Shown piece by piece: positions 1-4,979 of a DNA stretch of 6,390 bases (within the stretch, counting starts at the first letter, position 1; each line of letters opens with the position of its first letter). The notes under the pieces are model-generated. The model had not been told where the DNA came from, searched no databases, and saw nothing but the letters and a program-made list of their open reading frames with translations. Source of the DNA: an uncultured Eubacterium sp. (GTDB taxonomy: Bacteria; Bacillota; Clostridia; Lachnospirales; Lachnospiraceae); NCBI GenBank assembly GCA_934358495.1, contig CAKRKO010000112.1, positions 1 to 6,390 of the forward strand, given 5' to 3'. The position numbers and the translations under genes were made by a program.

Positions 1-266
1 TCACGCAACGCTTGTGAAAACAGGCGCAACGGTAACGATTTTCATTCTGGTCATCGAAAGCAAAATTCCGATTTGTTATATTTATTTTCTTAATGGTATA
101 TAGTTATTCTCACTAATTCGATTTATATTTGCATCTATCATACCACACAATCCTTAATCATGTCTCCACATAATCCCTTTTTTCAGATTCGCCGAACCTC
201 CTACCACACAAATCCGCTCCATGTATATCTCATATAAAGTCGACAATACGGCAGAAGGAGGAAGAT
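1..266. other. Left-edge region without a supportable gene
   Basis: Two + strand frames are open from the window edge, to stops at 91-93 and 101-103. Their translations are short and unlike any family I know, so a gene tail entering from the left is possible but unproven. The rest is AT-rich. A weak promoter-like pair, TTGTTA at 73-78 and TATATA at 97-102 (18-base gap), could serve the gene starting at 267, but it would leave a leader of about 160 nt. I see no convincing hairpin or RNA gene here. Confidence 0.3.
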
Positions 267-1397
267 ATGAGAGAAGATAAAGTAATTATTGCAGAAAAAA
301 TCAAGAATGAGATAACTAAATCCGATGAGTTGCGAGGAATGAACATTGCTGTCATGGATGGAAGTGAACTGGATGACAATTCTGCTCTGCAGGTAAAGGT
401 GGATGACAAGACCATCGTATACTGTCCGGATGTGAAGGAATCACCGGAAGTGAAGAATGGTATCAGCATGAGGAATATGCAGTTGCCATACGAATCAGCT
501 GACCAGTTTGCAAAGAGAGTAGCGGACGATATTAAGGATATAACGGCTTGGAAAGATGAGGAGCATTCCGTCAATATCTGGATTGGAATCAAAGAGCGGA
601 CGCCGTTGCCAATGGAAGAAGAACTGAAAAAGTTTATGGAAGAAAAACTGGAGTCAGCGGATCTGCACGGTTACAGTGTGGATGTACAATTTTCTATCAG
701 TAAGAGTAAGAAAATCAGATGTTCTGCGCTTTGCCGAGTGTATAAGCATGACGGAAAAGATGAACGAATGGTGGAAAACATCCTATGTTGCTATTCCAAC
801 GATGACAAATGGATGAATAGTATTGATTCTGTGAAGCATCTGTATGATAATATTACACATCTTAACCACTGTGAAAATCTGGATGACATGAAAGCGGCAG
901 TAGAGCAGAATATCGATGAGATTAGTAGCAAAATGGAAGAACGTCGGAGAATCCTGTATGCAATAGGTGATGAAAGATATAAGAAAAACATTCTACAGGA
1001 ATATGTTGATGACCGACTGCAGGCAGCAGGTGTTGCAGATAAGGCCTATGCAAACGTCCATGTGAATGATGATTTCAATAGACTGGGTAGTGAGCATGTC
1101 TCTATCACCTTCGGCTTGGGTGAGCGAAATCCATTTGGTGATAAAGCAATTTTTCTCTGCAAGGACAAGGACGAAGCCGCACATATGCAGGAAATGTGCA
1201 AGAATCCCAAAACAGTTATCGAGCGTGTGGCATCCGATGAGGAACTGTTTGAAAAACTTAACCAGACAATAGATGGGCTTTGTAAACAGGTGAGAGAACT
1301 GGACCGAAGCGTGGAAGGTCGGGAACTGGAACATGCAAAAGCTTGGACACCAAAAGAAGAGAAAAAGCAGGAAAAGCAGGTGGATATTACAAGATAG
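267..1397 (+). CDS. Unknown 376-residue hydrophilic protein, possible three-unit repeat
   Basis: I do not recognise this protein. The start is well supported: AAGGAGG at 255-261 lies 5 bases before the ATG. It has no signal peptide or membrane segment, so it is probably cytoplasmic. By eye it contains three related units: an amphipathic helix, two or three beta strands, then another helix. They lie at about residues 6-95, 116-225 and 238-345. The helix openings resemble each other (residues 10-17, 119-131, 243-254), and hydrophobic alternating strands follow (25-53, 136-160, 261-298). That repeat is inference, not a detected domain. The tail (about 355-376) is Lys/Glu-rich and probably disordered. 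Residues 104-110 and 282-288 share an IG/FGLxER-like stretch before a Pro. A palindromic terminator begins 33 bases after the stop. The gene stands alone on this strand and its role cannot be inferred from its neighbours. Confidence 0.85.
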   Translation: MREDKVIIAEKIKNEITKSDELRGMNIAVMDGSELDDNSALQVKVDDKTIVYCPDVKESPEVKNGISMRNMQLPYESADQFAKRVADDIKDITAWKDEEHSVNIWIGIKERTPLPMEEELKKFMEEKLESADLHGYSVDVQFSISKSKKIRCSALCRVYKHDGKDERMVENILCCYSNDDKWMNSIDSVKHLYDNITHLNHCENLDDMKAAVEQNIDEISSKMEERRRILYAIGDERYKKNILQEYVDDRLQAAGVADKAYANVHVNDDFNRLGSEHVSITFGLGERNPFGDKAIFLCKDKDEAAHMQEMCKNPKTVIERVASDEELFEKLNQTIDGLCKQVRELDRSVEGRELEHAKAWTPKEEKKQEKQVDITR

Positions 1398-1430
1398 GGT
1401 AGAAGGAAGATGGGCTAGAAAAAGTCTATA

Positions 1431-1474
1431 TGGGACACAAAGAGCCGGACGATCGTCCGGCTCTTTGTGTCCCA
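1431..1474. terminator. Perfect 44-bp palindrome, likely bidirectional terminator
   Basis: Positions 1431-1452 are the exact reverse complement of 1453-1474, with no spacer. The GC-rich core has arms AGAGCCGGAC and GTCCGGCTCT around GATC, followed by TTTGTGT. It resembles clostridial rho-independent terminators. It lies 33 bases after the 267-1397 gene and 12 bases before the toxin promoter, so it would insulate the two. The U-tract is poor and the arms continue outward (TGGGACACA), which is unusually long and perfect for a terminator. Confidence 0.7.
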
Positions 1475-1485
1475 ATAGTATGAAT

Positions 1486-1514
1486 TTGCCAGAAGTACAT
1501 TTTTCTGGTAATAT
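1486..1514 (+). promoter_or_regulatory. Sigma-A promoter of the toxin transcript
   Basis: TTGCCA at 1486-1491, a 17-base spacer, then TAATAT at 1509-1514. Transcription should begin at about 1520-1522, giving a leader of about 113 nt before the toxin ATG. The start point is supported independently: the predicted 5' end (from 1521) is complementary to the predicted 3' end of the same RNA. Confidence 0.7.
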
Positions 1515-1633
1515 AGAAACAGGCGTTATCTAGCATTGGCGTGCGGATGGCGGTTTGCTTTACGCAGAGAGTTATAGCTCTGATTACATAGATGCATCCT
1601 TCGTGGAAATCTAATGGAAAAGAGTACATACAT

Positions 1634-1735
1634 ATGCTTACCATTGGTGACTTAATTGCAGTGATTTCACTGTGTGCGACTTTTTATGGTCTTGGTTACG
1701 TGCGTGGAAAGCATGACTCCAAGACGGAAAAATAA
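1634..1735 (+). CDS. Type I toxin, putative holin-like (Hol-Tox) small membrane peptide
   Basis: This 33-residue peptide reads MLTIGDLIAVISLC, then a glycine/aromatic stretch, then a basic hydrophilic tail ending KTEK. One transmembrane helix spans about residues 4-23, and the tail carries Arg24, Lys26 and several charges. This is the layout of the short putative holin-like toxins annotated widely in Firmicutes, which depolarise or damage the membrane when overexpressed. Family membership also rests on the downstream DNA: a stem built on ATAACCGC/GCGGTTAT overlaps the stop codon, and an AACCGCCATCGG element lies further on, both of which I recall as typical of this group. The ribosome site is weak (GGAAAAG at 1616-1622, 11 bases away), as expected for a tightly controlled toxin. 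An antisense RNA gene overlaps the 3' end. An out-of-frame ATG at 1614 gives only 13 codons and could be a leader peptide or chance. Confidence 0.8.
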   Translation: MLTIGDLIAVISLCATFYGLGYVRGKHDSKTEK

Positions 1736-1770
1736 CCGCCCAGCCCTGAGAAAGTTGAAGCGGTTATTTT
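1729..1770. terminator. Bidirectional stem shared by toxin and antitoxin
   Basis: AAAATAACCGC at 1729-1739 and GCGGTTATTTT at 1760-1770 form an 11-bp perfect stem with a 20-base loop, overlapping the toxin stop codon (1733-1735). On the minus strand the stem ends in a T run, making it the likely end of the antisense RNA. On the + strand it also ends in four Ts, so it may terminate some toxin transcripts early or protect their 3' region. Confidence 0.7.
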
Positions 1771-1792
1771 CAATAACTTAAAACATATTATC

Positions 1793-1822
1793 AGGCAAAC
1801 CGCCATCGGATAATGCCTTTTT
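1793..1822 (+). terminator. Distal terminator of the toxin mRNA
   Basis: An outer stem AGGCA (1793-1797)/TGCCT (1814-1818) encloses a small CCG-CCAT-CGG hairpin and is followed by a T run (1818-1822). It fits the 3' end of the full-length toxin transcript. The same bases can instead pair with the 5' leader, so the two folds exclude each other. Confidence 0.55.
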
Positions 1823-1830
1823 GTATCTTT

Positions 1831-1859
1831 ATATTAGCATTAGCACTCAAAAATGTCAA
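1831..1859 (-). promoter_or_regulatory. Strong promoter of the antisense antitoxin
   Basis: On the minus strand: TTGACA (1859-1854, perfect -35), a 17-base spacer, then TAATAT (1836-1831). It is closer to consensus than the toxin promoter, as expected when the labile antitoxin RNA must be in excess. Confidence 0.8.
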
Positions 1860-1891
1860 TTGATTATCTTTTCTATTCATCGTCATCCGCT

Positions 1892-2503
1892 TCAAAATAG
1901 AAGATTTCCTCTACCGTAGTCCCAAACATCAAAAAATTTGAGGTCAGACAACAGGCCGTTGTCCTCTTTGATATCGTCCATGATTTTTTCGGGTGTCAGT
2001 TCCTTTTCTGCAAGGAATGCCTGAAATTCAACATCTTTCTCTACATAATCTGTGAAAATATAACGCAGGATATCATCAATCAGCTGTTTACGAAAATCGA
2101 ATTCATAATCTTTGTCATCCAGATGTGTTTCCACAAGAACGCATGGCATTTTAATACGGAACGGCCCGGGGATAATGTAGTACCATTTGTTGTCCAGGTC
2201 ATAAAAGTAGCCGTAATCAATGAACATTATCTTACTGAAGATATTTCGTTCAGATTGCCCGAGCCAGAAAGGCTCATCCGTCAGTCTGTGTGTGAGGGAC
2301 CATTCTTCGCCGCCTTTTTCGCTGCCTCTTTGACCAATCAGTTTTGTCTGGCCAAGACCGAAAAGGTATTCCACGTTATCCGGTTCCTGATACCAGAGCG
2401 AAAGCCGGAATCCCACGTTTTTAAAATAACCGCCATTTCCGGAAAATCCATACTGGACATGACCATCCCGCAGACGTCGTGCAATAATATTGGTATCTCC
2501 CAT
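1892..2503 (-). CDS. Unknown 203-residue protein, probable C-terminal frameshift
   Basis: I do not recognise a family. The start is firm: AAGGAGA (2516-2510) lies 6 bases before the ATG. The protein is soluble, rich in aromatic residues and acidic near its end. Distinct segments are a Gly-rich GNGGYF (22-27), LFGLGQTKLIG (47-57) and a strand-rich core with IDYGYFYD (95-102) and YYIIPGPFRIK (108-118). A helical acidic region follows (about 139-185). The frame as read stops after residue 203. At a run of six Ts (minus strand, 1936-1931, around residues 190-191) the next frame continues 58 bases past that point to a TAG at 1873-1875, with a sensible acidic tail ending FEADDDE. One T fewer would join the two into a protein of about 209 residues, so this is probably a slippage mutation or sequencing error. 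The gene has its own operator-bearing promoter downstream of kptA and no visible terminator before the antitoxin promoter. Confidence 0.8.
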   Translation of the reverse strand: MGDTNIIARRLRDGHVQYGFSGNGGYFKNVGFRLSLWYQEPDNVEYLFGLGQTKLIGQRGSEKGGEEWSLTHRLTDEPFWLGQSERNIFSKIMFIDYGYFYDLDNKWYYIIPGPFRIKMPCVLVETHLDDKDYEFDFRKQLIDDILRYIFTDYVEKDVEFQAFLAEKELTPEKIMDDIKEDNGLLSDLKFFDVWDYGRGNLLF

Positions 2504-2529
2504 AATATCTCTCCTTATCGTTGTTCATC

Positions 2530-2557
2530 ATTATAACGGTATACCGTTATAGTTCAA
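2530..2557 (-). promoter_or_regulatory. Promoter of the 203-residue gene
   Basis: On the minus strand: TTGAAC (2557-2552), a 16-base spacer, then a perfect TATAAT (2535-2530). The start would be at about 2523, leaving a leader of about 20 nt that carries the ribosome site. The whole spacer and most of the -10 belong to a perfect palindrome, so the promoter is probably repressed by a dimeric regulator. Confidence 0.7.
2532..2551. promoter_or_regulatory. 20-bp perfect palindromic operator
   Basis: TATAACGGTATACCGTTATA is identical on both strands, with its centre between 2541 and 2542. It fills the gap between -35 and -10 and overlaps four bases of the -10, a classic position for a repressor to exclude RNA polymerase. 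No regulator gene lies in the window, so the binding protein is unknown. Confidence 0.65.
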
Positions 2558-2589
2558 TTCATATCTGTTACATGTAGCTGTCGGATCCG

Positions 2590-3126
2590 TTACAGTCGTT
2601 GCAGGTATTTTATAGGCACTTCTTTTGTCAACCAGACACCGTTGACTGACAGGTAAAATTTATAGCCATCACGACACATCTGTCCGGTCGCTACCTGAAA
2701 AATGACCTCTTTTCCATGTCTTTTTCCAACTTTTATTGCTGTATCAATATCTTTGGAGAGATGGACATACAATCGGCTCTTCGGAATTAGTCCCTGCTGT
2801 AGAATGGAACTTACATATTTTTCTCCGGTTCCGTGGAAGAGCAGTTCTGGCGGCTCCATTTCAGGTAATTCCACGTCAACCGGAATGGAATGCCCTTGGT
2901 TGGCACGGATTAATGTCTTGCCGGGATTGAAAGAGTAGCGCTGCTTATTGTCAGTACGTACAATTTCTTCCAGTGCATCCATGCCGAATCCAGGATTATT
3001 TTTCGCAATACCATCAATCAGGTCATGGACGTTCGCCCATCCATGTTCATCTAAGGTAATGTCGATAGCCTCTGGTTTGTGCCGGAGAATGAGGCTTAGG
3101 TATCGGCTCAGATTTGTCAGGTTCAT
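2590..3126 (-). CDS. kptA: RNA 2'-phosphotransferase, Tpt1/KptA family
   Basis: Complete at 178 residues, the usual length for bacterial KptA. The enzyme removes an internal RNA 2'-phosphate using NAD+, by way of a 2'-phospho-ADP-ribosylated RNA intermediate that resolves to ADP-ribose 1'',2''-cyclic phosphate. In yeast this completes tRNA splicing; the bacterial substrate is unclear, and proposals include 2'-phosphate repair and ADP-ribosylation of RNA or DNA ends. The family's Arg-His-Arg-Arg catalytic set is visible as Arg15-His16, Arg63 and Arg118. The N-terminal winged-helix lobe (about 1-80) has the typical LSRYLSLILRH opening. The C-terminal ADP-ribosyltransferase-like lobe carries HGT (98-100) and HLS (122-124). 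The start is supported by AGGAGG (3139-3134), 7 bases upstream. I see no clear promoter. There is no terminator before the next gene, so read-through into it is likely. The enzyme appears intact. Confidence 0.95.
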   Translation of the reverse strand: MNLTNLSRYLSLILRHKPEAIDITLDEHGWANVHDLIDGIAKNNPGFGMDALEEIVRTDNKQRYSFNPGKTLIRANQGHSIPVDVELPEMEPPELLFHGTGEKYVSSILQQGLIPKSRLYVHLSKDIDTAIKVGKRHGKEVIFQVATGQMCRDGYKFYLSVNGVWLTKEVPIKYLQRL

Positions 3127-3277
3127 GGTAACACCTCCTGTTCTATAGCTATTTATTCAGTTGCCAGTCCGCAATATCGCGCGCATCAACTACTTTCACA
3201 GTTTACCACTTTCAAAATTTTAAAATTCTTTAATTTTCGAAACCGACATTTGAAAAAAAAGAGTAAAGAAAAAGATA

Positions 3278-3301
3278 CAGTAACCAGCGCAAGCATTACT
3301 G
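3278..3301 (-). terminator. Second, weaker terminator (minus strand)
   Basis: CAGTAA and TTACTG arms (3278-3283 and 3296-3301), extendable by one U-G pair, close a loop of about 10 bases. On the minus strand the stem is followed by TATCTTTTTCTTT. It would catch transcripts that escape the stronger hairpin at 3329-3348 and keep them out of kptA. Confidence 0.5.
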
Positions 3302-3328
3302 ATTATGTATCCTGTGTTTTAAACAAAA

Positions 3329-3348
3329 GAGCCAGATTTCTCTAGCTC
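3329..3348 (-). terminator. Rho-independent terminator of the 58-residue gene
   Basis: Read on the minus strand, GAGCTAGA and TCTGGCTC form an 8-bp stem (one U-G pair) closed by a GAAA tetraloop, followed at once by TTTTGTTT. This is a textbook intrinsic terminator, located about 115 bases after the stop at 3465. Confidence 0.8.
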
Positions 3349-3464
3349 CTTTAAGCATATATCCGCAAATATATACCTCAATTACCGCTATCATATCACA
3401 TATAAATTGTTTGTCAAATTAACCGTTGGTTCAATGTGCGATGTATCAGATCCGGCAGCAGTGG

Positions 3465-3641
3465 TTATTCTTCCTTACCAGATTTTACATTTCCGTCTCT
3501 TTTTTCGTCATATTCATAAATTCCGCCACCGTAATACCAGCCATGATTCTCTACAAACTCGATAAAAGCATCACAGAAAGCTTCTTCTGAAACATCATCT
3601 GGAATTTCTACGCATCCGTTCAGTACAATTTCTTTACTCAT
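3465..3641 (-). CDS. Small acidic protein of 58 residues, unknown
   Basis: The ORF begins MSKEIVLNGCVEIPDDVSEE and ends KSGKEE. Support is good: GGAGGT (3652-3647) lies 5 bases before the ATG and a strong terminator follows. The protein is short and soluble. A predicted beta strand (residues 4-12) is followed by an acidic helix (about 18-32, AFCDAFIEFVENHG) and then WYYGGGIYEYD (33-43). This strand-helix-strand pattern with an aromatic-glycine turn resembles short orphan proteins of Firmicutes and their phages, and faintly the YggL type, but I cannot assign it. Neither function nor partner can be read from the context. I found no convincing promoter upstream. Confidence 0.75.
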   Translation of the reverse strand: MSKEIVLNGCVEIPDDVSEEAFCDAFIEFVENHGWYYGGGIYEYDEKRDGNVKSGKEE

Positions 3642-3721
3642 ATGTTACCTCCGTTATTTTCTCTGTTTATAATAACATTGCGGTGGGAGGAGTGCATTGA
3701 ACCAGTAGTTGAGCTATTTAC

Positions 3722-3750
3722 TTGCGATTATTCTATCTGTTTAGTACAAT
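3722..3750 (+). promoter_or_regulatory. Promoter of the + strand four-gene cluster
   Basis: TTGCGA (3722-3727), a 17-base spacer, then TACAAT (3745-3750). Predicted transcription start is about 3757, 22 bases before the ATG at 3779. This argues against a TTG start at 3722, which would lie inside the promoter. It is the only clear promoter before the genes running to 5792. Confidence 0.65.
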
Positions 3751-3778
3751 AAGTGAAAAGACTTTGGGGTGTAAGTAT

Positions 3779-4105
3779 ATGGAAGAAAAGAACAAAGGCC
3801 GTGAGTTTTTGTTTTCAAAATACTTTGGATTTATTGATAACGAAGATGAAGATGGGATTATTCGCAGAGATTCCGATGGAAGTATATATTATTACGGCTC
3901 CGACGGCAGTGAGGGACAAATACAGCCTGATGGAAGTGGGTTCTTTTACGAAGCAGACGGAAGCGAAGGTCATATATATACCAATGGAAGCGGATACTAT
4001 TATGGCGCAGATGGAAGCGAAGAACATATCTACTCAGATGTAACTGGACGCTTTCGCGGAGCGGATGGTAGTACGGGGCACCGTAACAGTGATGGAAGCG
4101 GATAA
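3779..4105 (+). CDS. Nonapeptide-repeat (DGS) protein, probably truncated
   Basis: This 108-residue protein has a charged head (1-32) followed by eight consecutive 9-residue units and a partial ninth (33-108). The unit consensus is [DN]GSxxxYxx, alternating between an aromatic form (GYYYGA) and an acidic form (EGHIYS), so an 18-residue super-repeat is also visible. Such Asp-Gly-Ser turns with aromatic strands suggest a beta-solenoid or beta-roll, but the units are not the GGxGxDxxx of RTX toxins. Unit 7 is degenerate (DVTGRFRGA). The protein ends abruptly four residues into a unit (DGSG-stop), as if the normal C-terminal part has been lost. No signal peptide is visible. The start is set by the promoter at 3722-3750 and a weak GGGGTG ribosome site at 3766-3771. 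The next ORF overlaps its end by 14 bases. I do not know a function. Confidence 0.75.
   Translation: MEEKNKGREFLFSKYFGFIDNEDEDGIIRRDSDGSIYYYGSDGSEGQIQPDGSGFFYEADGSEGHIYTNGSGYYYGADGSEEHIYSDVTGRFRGADGSTGHRNSDGSG
3875..4102 (+). repeat. 27-bp coding tandem repeat (nonapeptide units)
   Basis: There are eight and a part units of 27 bp, pairing into 54-bp super-units. GATGGAAG or close variants (GACGGAAG, GACGGCAG, AATGGAAG) recur at unit starts. Sequence drift between copies shows an old array, but the DNA identity is still enough for slippage or recombination to change unit number. Confidence 0.75.
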
Positions 4106-4292
4106 ATTGGTAGATATAGGTTTCACACAGATTTATGTATCGAAACTGGAAGATTTAAAAACCGGATTTCTCAAGAGAGAAAATTCCGTTTCAGATGTTG
4201 TTATTGGTGGTGTAGATACGATTAAATGTGGAATGATGCTCGAATACGACAGAAAAATAAGTATTCAATATCATACTTTTCCAGGAAGGTAA
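4092..4292 (+). CDS. Short unknown ORF overlapping the repeat gene
   Basis: From ATG 4092 this reads 66 residues (MEADKLVDIGF to HTFPGR). It overlaps the repeat gene by 14 bases in another frame and ends 9 bases before the DUF1294 gene. An in-frame ATG at 4065 is possible but lies deeper in the repeat array. After about residue 8 the composition looks protein-like, with alternating strands and a charged loop. It has no membrane segment, no known motif and only weak ribosome-binding sequence. It could be a translationally coupled small gene. It could also be the tail of another protein joined to the repeat array by a deletion, which would also explain the abrupt end of the upstream gene. I cannot choose between these. 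Confidence 0.5.
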   Translation: MEADKLVDIGFTQIYVSKLEDLKTGFLKRENSVSDVVIGGVDTIKCGMMLEYDRKISIQYHTFPGR

Positions 4293-4301
4293 CAGAAGGA
4301 A

Positions 4302-4898
4302 ATGGCAGAATTAGGAAAATTAGAATATTATTTACTGGCAATCAATGTCATTGGTGCGTTGGTTTATCTGATTAATATGCTTTTGTACAGACATACTGCA
4401 AGAGGACAGATAGATGTGGTAGTGACGATTGTATCTTTACTTGGCGGTTCGGCTGGTATGCTGCTTATGATTTTACTTTTTGACAGGAAAGCGGAAAAGG
4501 AAAATATGATGTCACGGGTGTTTATTATATGTATTTTCATCATCCAGGTGATTATTTTGTTGATTTATAAAGGGCATCATGCAGAGCATTTTACGTTTGC
4601 ATTTTGGAAATTTTTTGCAGAACACCGGATATTGCTGATATATCTTGGAGTGATAAATCTTGTAACATTCATCGTGTTTGCAATAGATAAGGCCAATGCC
4701 AGAGCAAATCGTTCCAGAATCAGAATTGTAACACTGTTGGGATTATCATTTGCCGGCGGATCTGTGGGCGGACTCATTTCTATGTATCTGTTTCGACACA
4801 AGACACAAAAGGATTACTTCACAGTTGGAATGCCGCTGATAATTGTAACGCAGATTGTGGTTTTGTTCTATGTAATGAATGCGGGATGGTATTCGTAG
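4302..4898 (+). CDS. Membrane protein with tandem DUF1294 domains
   Basis: This 198-residue protein has six predicted membrane helices (about 9-29, 38-60, 71-90, 110-129, 142-164 and 173-195). The second half is a canonical DUF1294 domain: INLVTFIVFAIDK (118-130), basic ARANRSRIR (133-141), a GGSVGG helix (152-157) and the hallmark FRHKTQK (164-170). The first half is a degenerate copy with the same order: INVIGALVYLINM (14-26), LLGGSAGM (46-53) and FDRKAEK (60-66). Most DUF1294 proteins have one domain of 80-120 residues, so this is an internal duplication with a divergent first copy. The biochemical role of the family is unknown. Ribosome-binding sequence is GGAAGG at 4284-4289, with a second AAGGA directly before the ATG. 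It lies 9 bases after the preceding ORF and is probably cotranscribed with it. Confidence 0.88.
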   Translation: MAELGKLEYYLLAINVIGALVYLINMLLYRHTARGQIDVVVTIVSLLGGSAGMLLMILLFDRKAEKENMMSRVFIICIFIIQVIILLIYKGHHAEHFTFAFWKFFAEHRILLIYLGVINLVTFIVFAIDKANARANRSRIRIVTLLGLSFAGGSVGGLISMYLFRHKTQKDYFTVGMPLIIVTQIVVLFYVMNAGWYS

Positions 4899-4979
4899 TG
4901 GTAATTATAGGATATTTTCGAGAACGTGTTTTATTGACCAAATTCACGTCAGAGAGTGGAATGAAAAGAGGATAAATAA

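Larger units (their letters stand above)
1521..1818 (+). other. Toxin mRNA with 5'-3' end complementarity
   Basis: Two leader segments are complementary, in the correct nested order, to the 3' end of the transcript. Positions 1521-1530 pair with 1809-1818 (10 bp, one G-U). Positions 1546-1558 pair with 1795-1807 (13 bp, perfect), extendable by a G-U and a U-A at 1559-1560/1793-1794. Only 15 leader bases (1531-1545) are looped out and one 3' base (1808) is left between segments. In known type I toxins such as hok, pairing of the mRNA ends holds the full-length message translationally inactive. The same role is inferred here. Confidence 0.65.
1727..1824 (-). ncRNA. Antisense RNA antitoxin of the type I module
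   Basis: A near-consensus minus-strand promoter (1831-1859) predicts a start at about 1824. Transcription runs leftward through the toxin 3' untranslated region to the stem at 1729-1770, whose minus-strand copy ends in a T run at about 1728. The resulting RNA of about 98 nt is fully complementary to the 3' region of the toxin mRNA, including the last codons. This matches the convergent layout of Bacillus txpA/ratA-type systems. No protein is encoded. The RNA itself is predicted, not shown. Confidence 0.72.
3127..3464. other. Gene-free stretch between kptA and the small acidic gene
   Basis: Beyond the two terminators listed separately this region is AT-rich, with long A/T runs at 3211-3260. 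A 7-base direct repeat, ACTTTCA (3191-3197 and 3210-3216), lies upstream of kptA. The best kptA promoter guess on the minus strand is poor: TTGCGG with only an off-consensus -10. I see no RNA gene. Confidence 0.3.

Noticed and set aside
993..1475. Minus-strand ORF of 160 codons
   Set aside because: It is antisense to the well-supported 267-1397 gene, has an unnatural Leu/Phe/Cys-rich composition, lacks a ribosome site and starts inside the palindrome.
1614..1655. 13-codon ORF overlapping the toxin start
   Set aside because: Too short to support as a gene; possibly a leader peptide, but it has no ribosome site of its own.
2123..2536. Plus-strand ORF of 137 codons
   Set aside because: It is the reverse of the 203-residue minus-strand gene, has no ribosome site and crosses the operator.
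3722..3778. TTG start extending the repeat protein by 19 residues
   Set aside because: The TTG is part of the -35 hexamer of a good promoter, so the transcript should begin downstream of it. ATG 3779 fits better.
4934..4962. TTGACC with 17-base spacer as a promoter for the NERD gene
   Set aside because: The -10 would be TGGAAT, and transcription would begin inside the ribosome-binding site.
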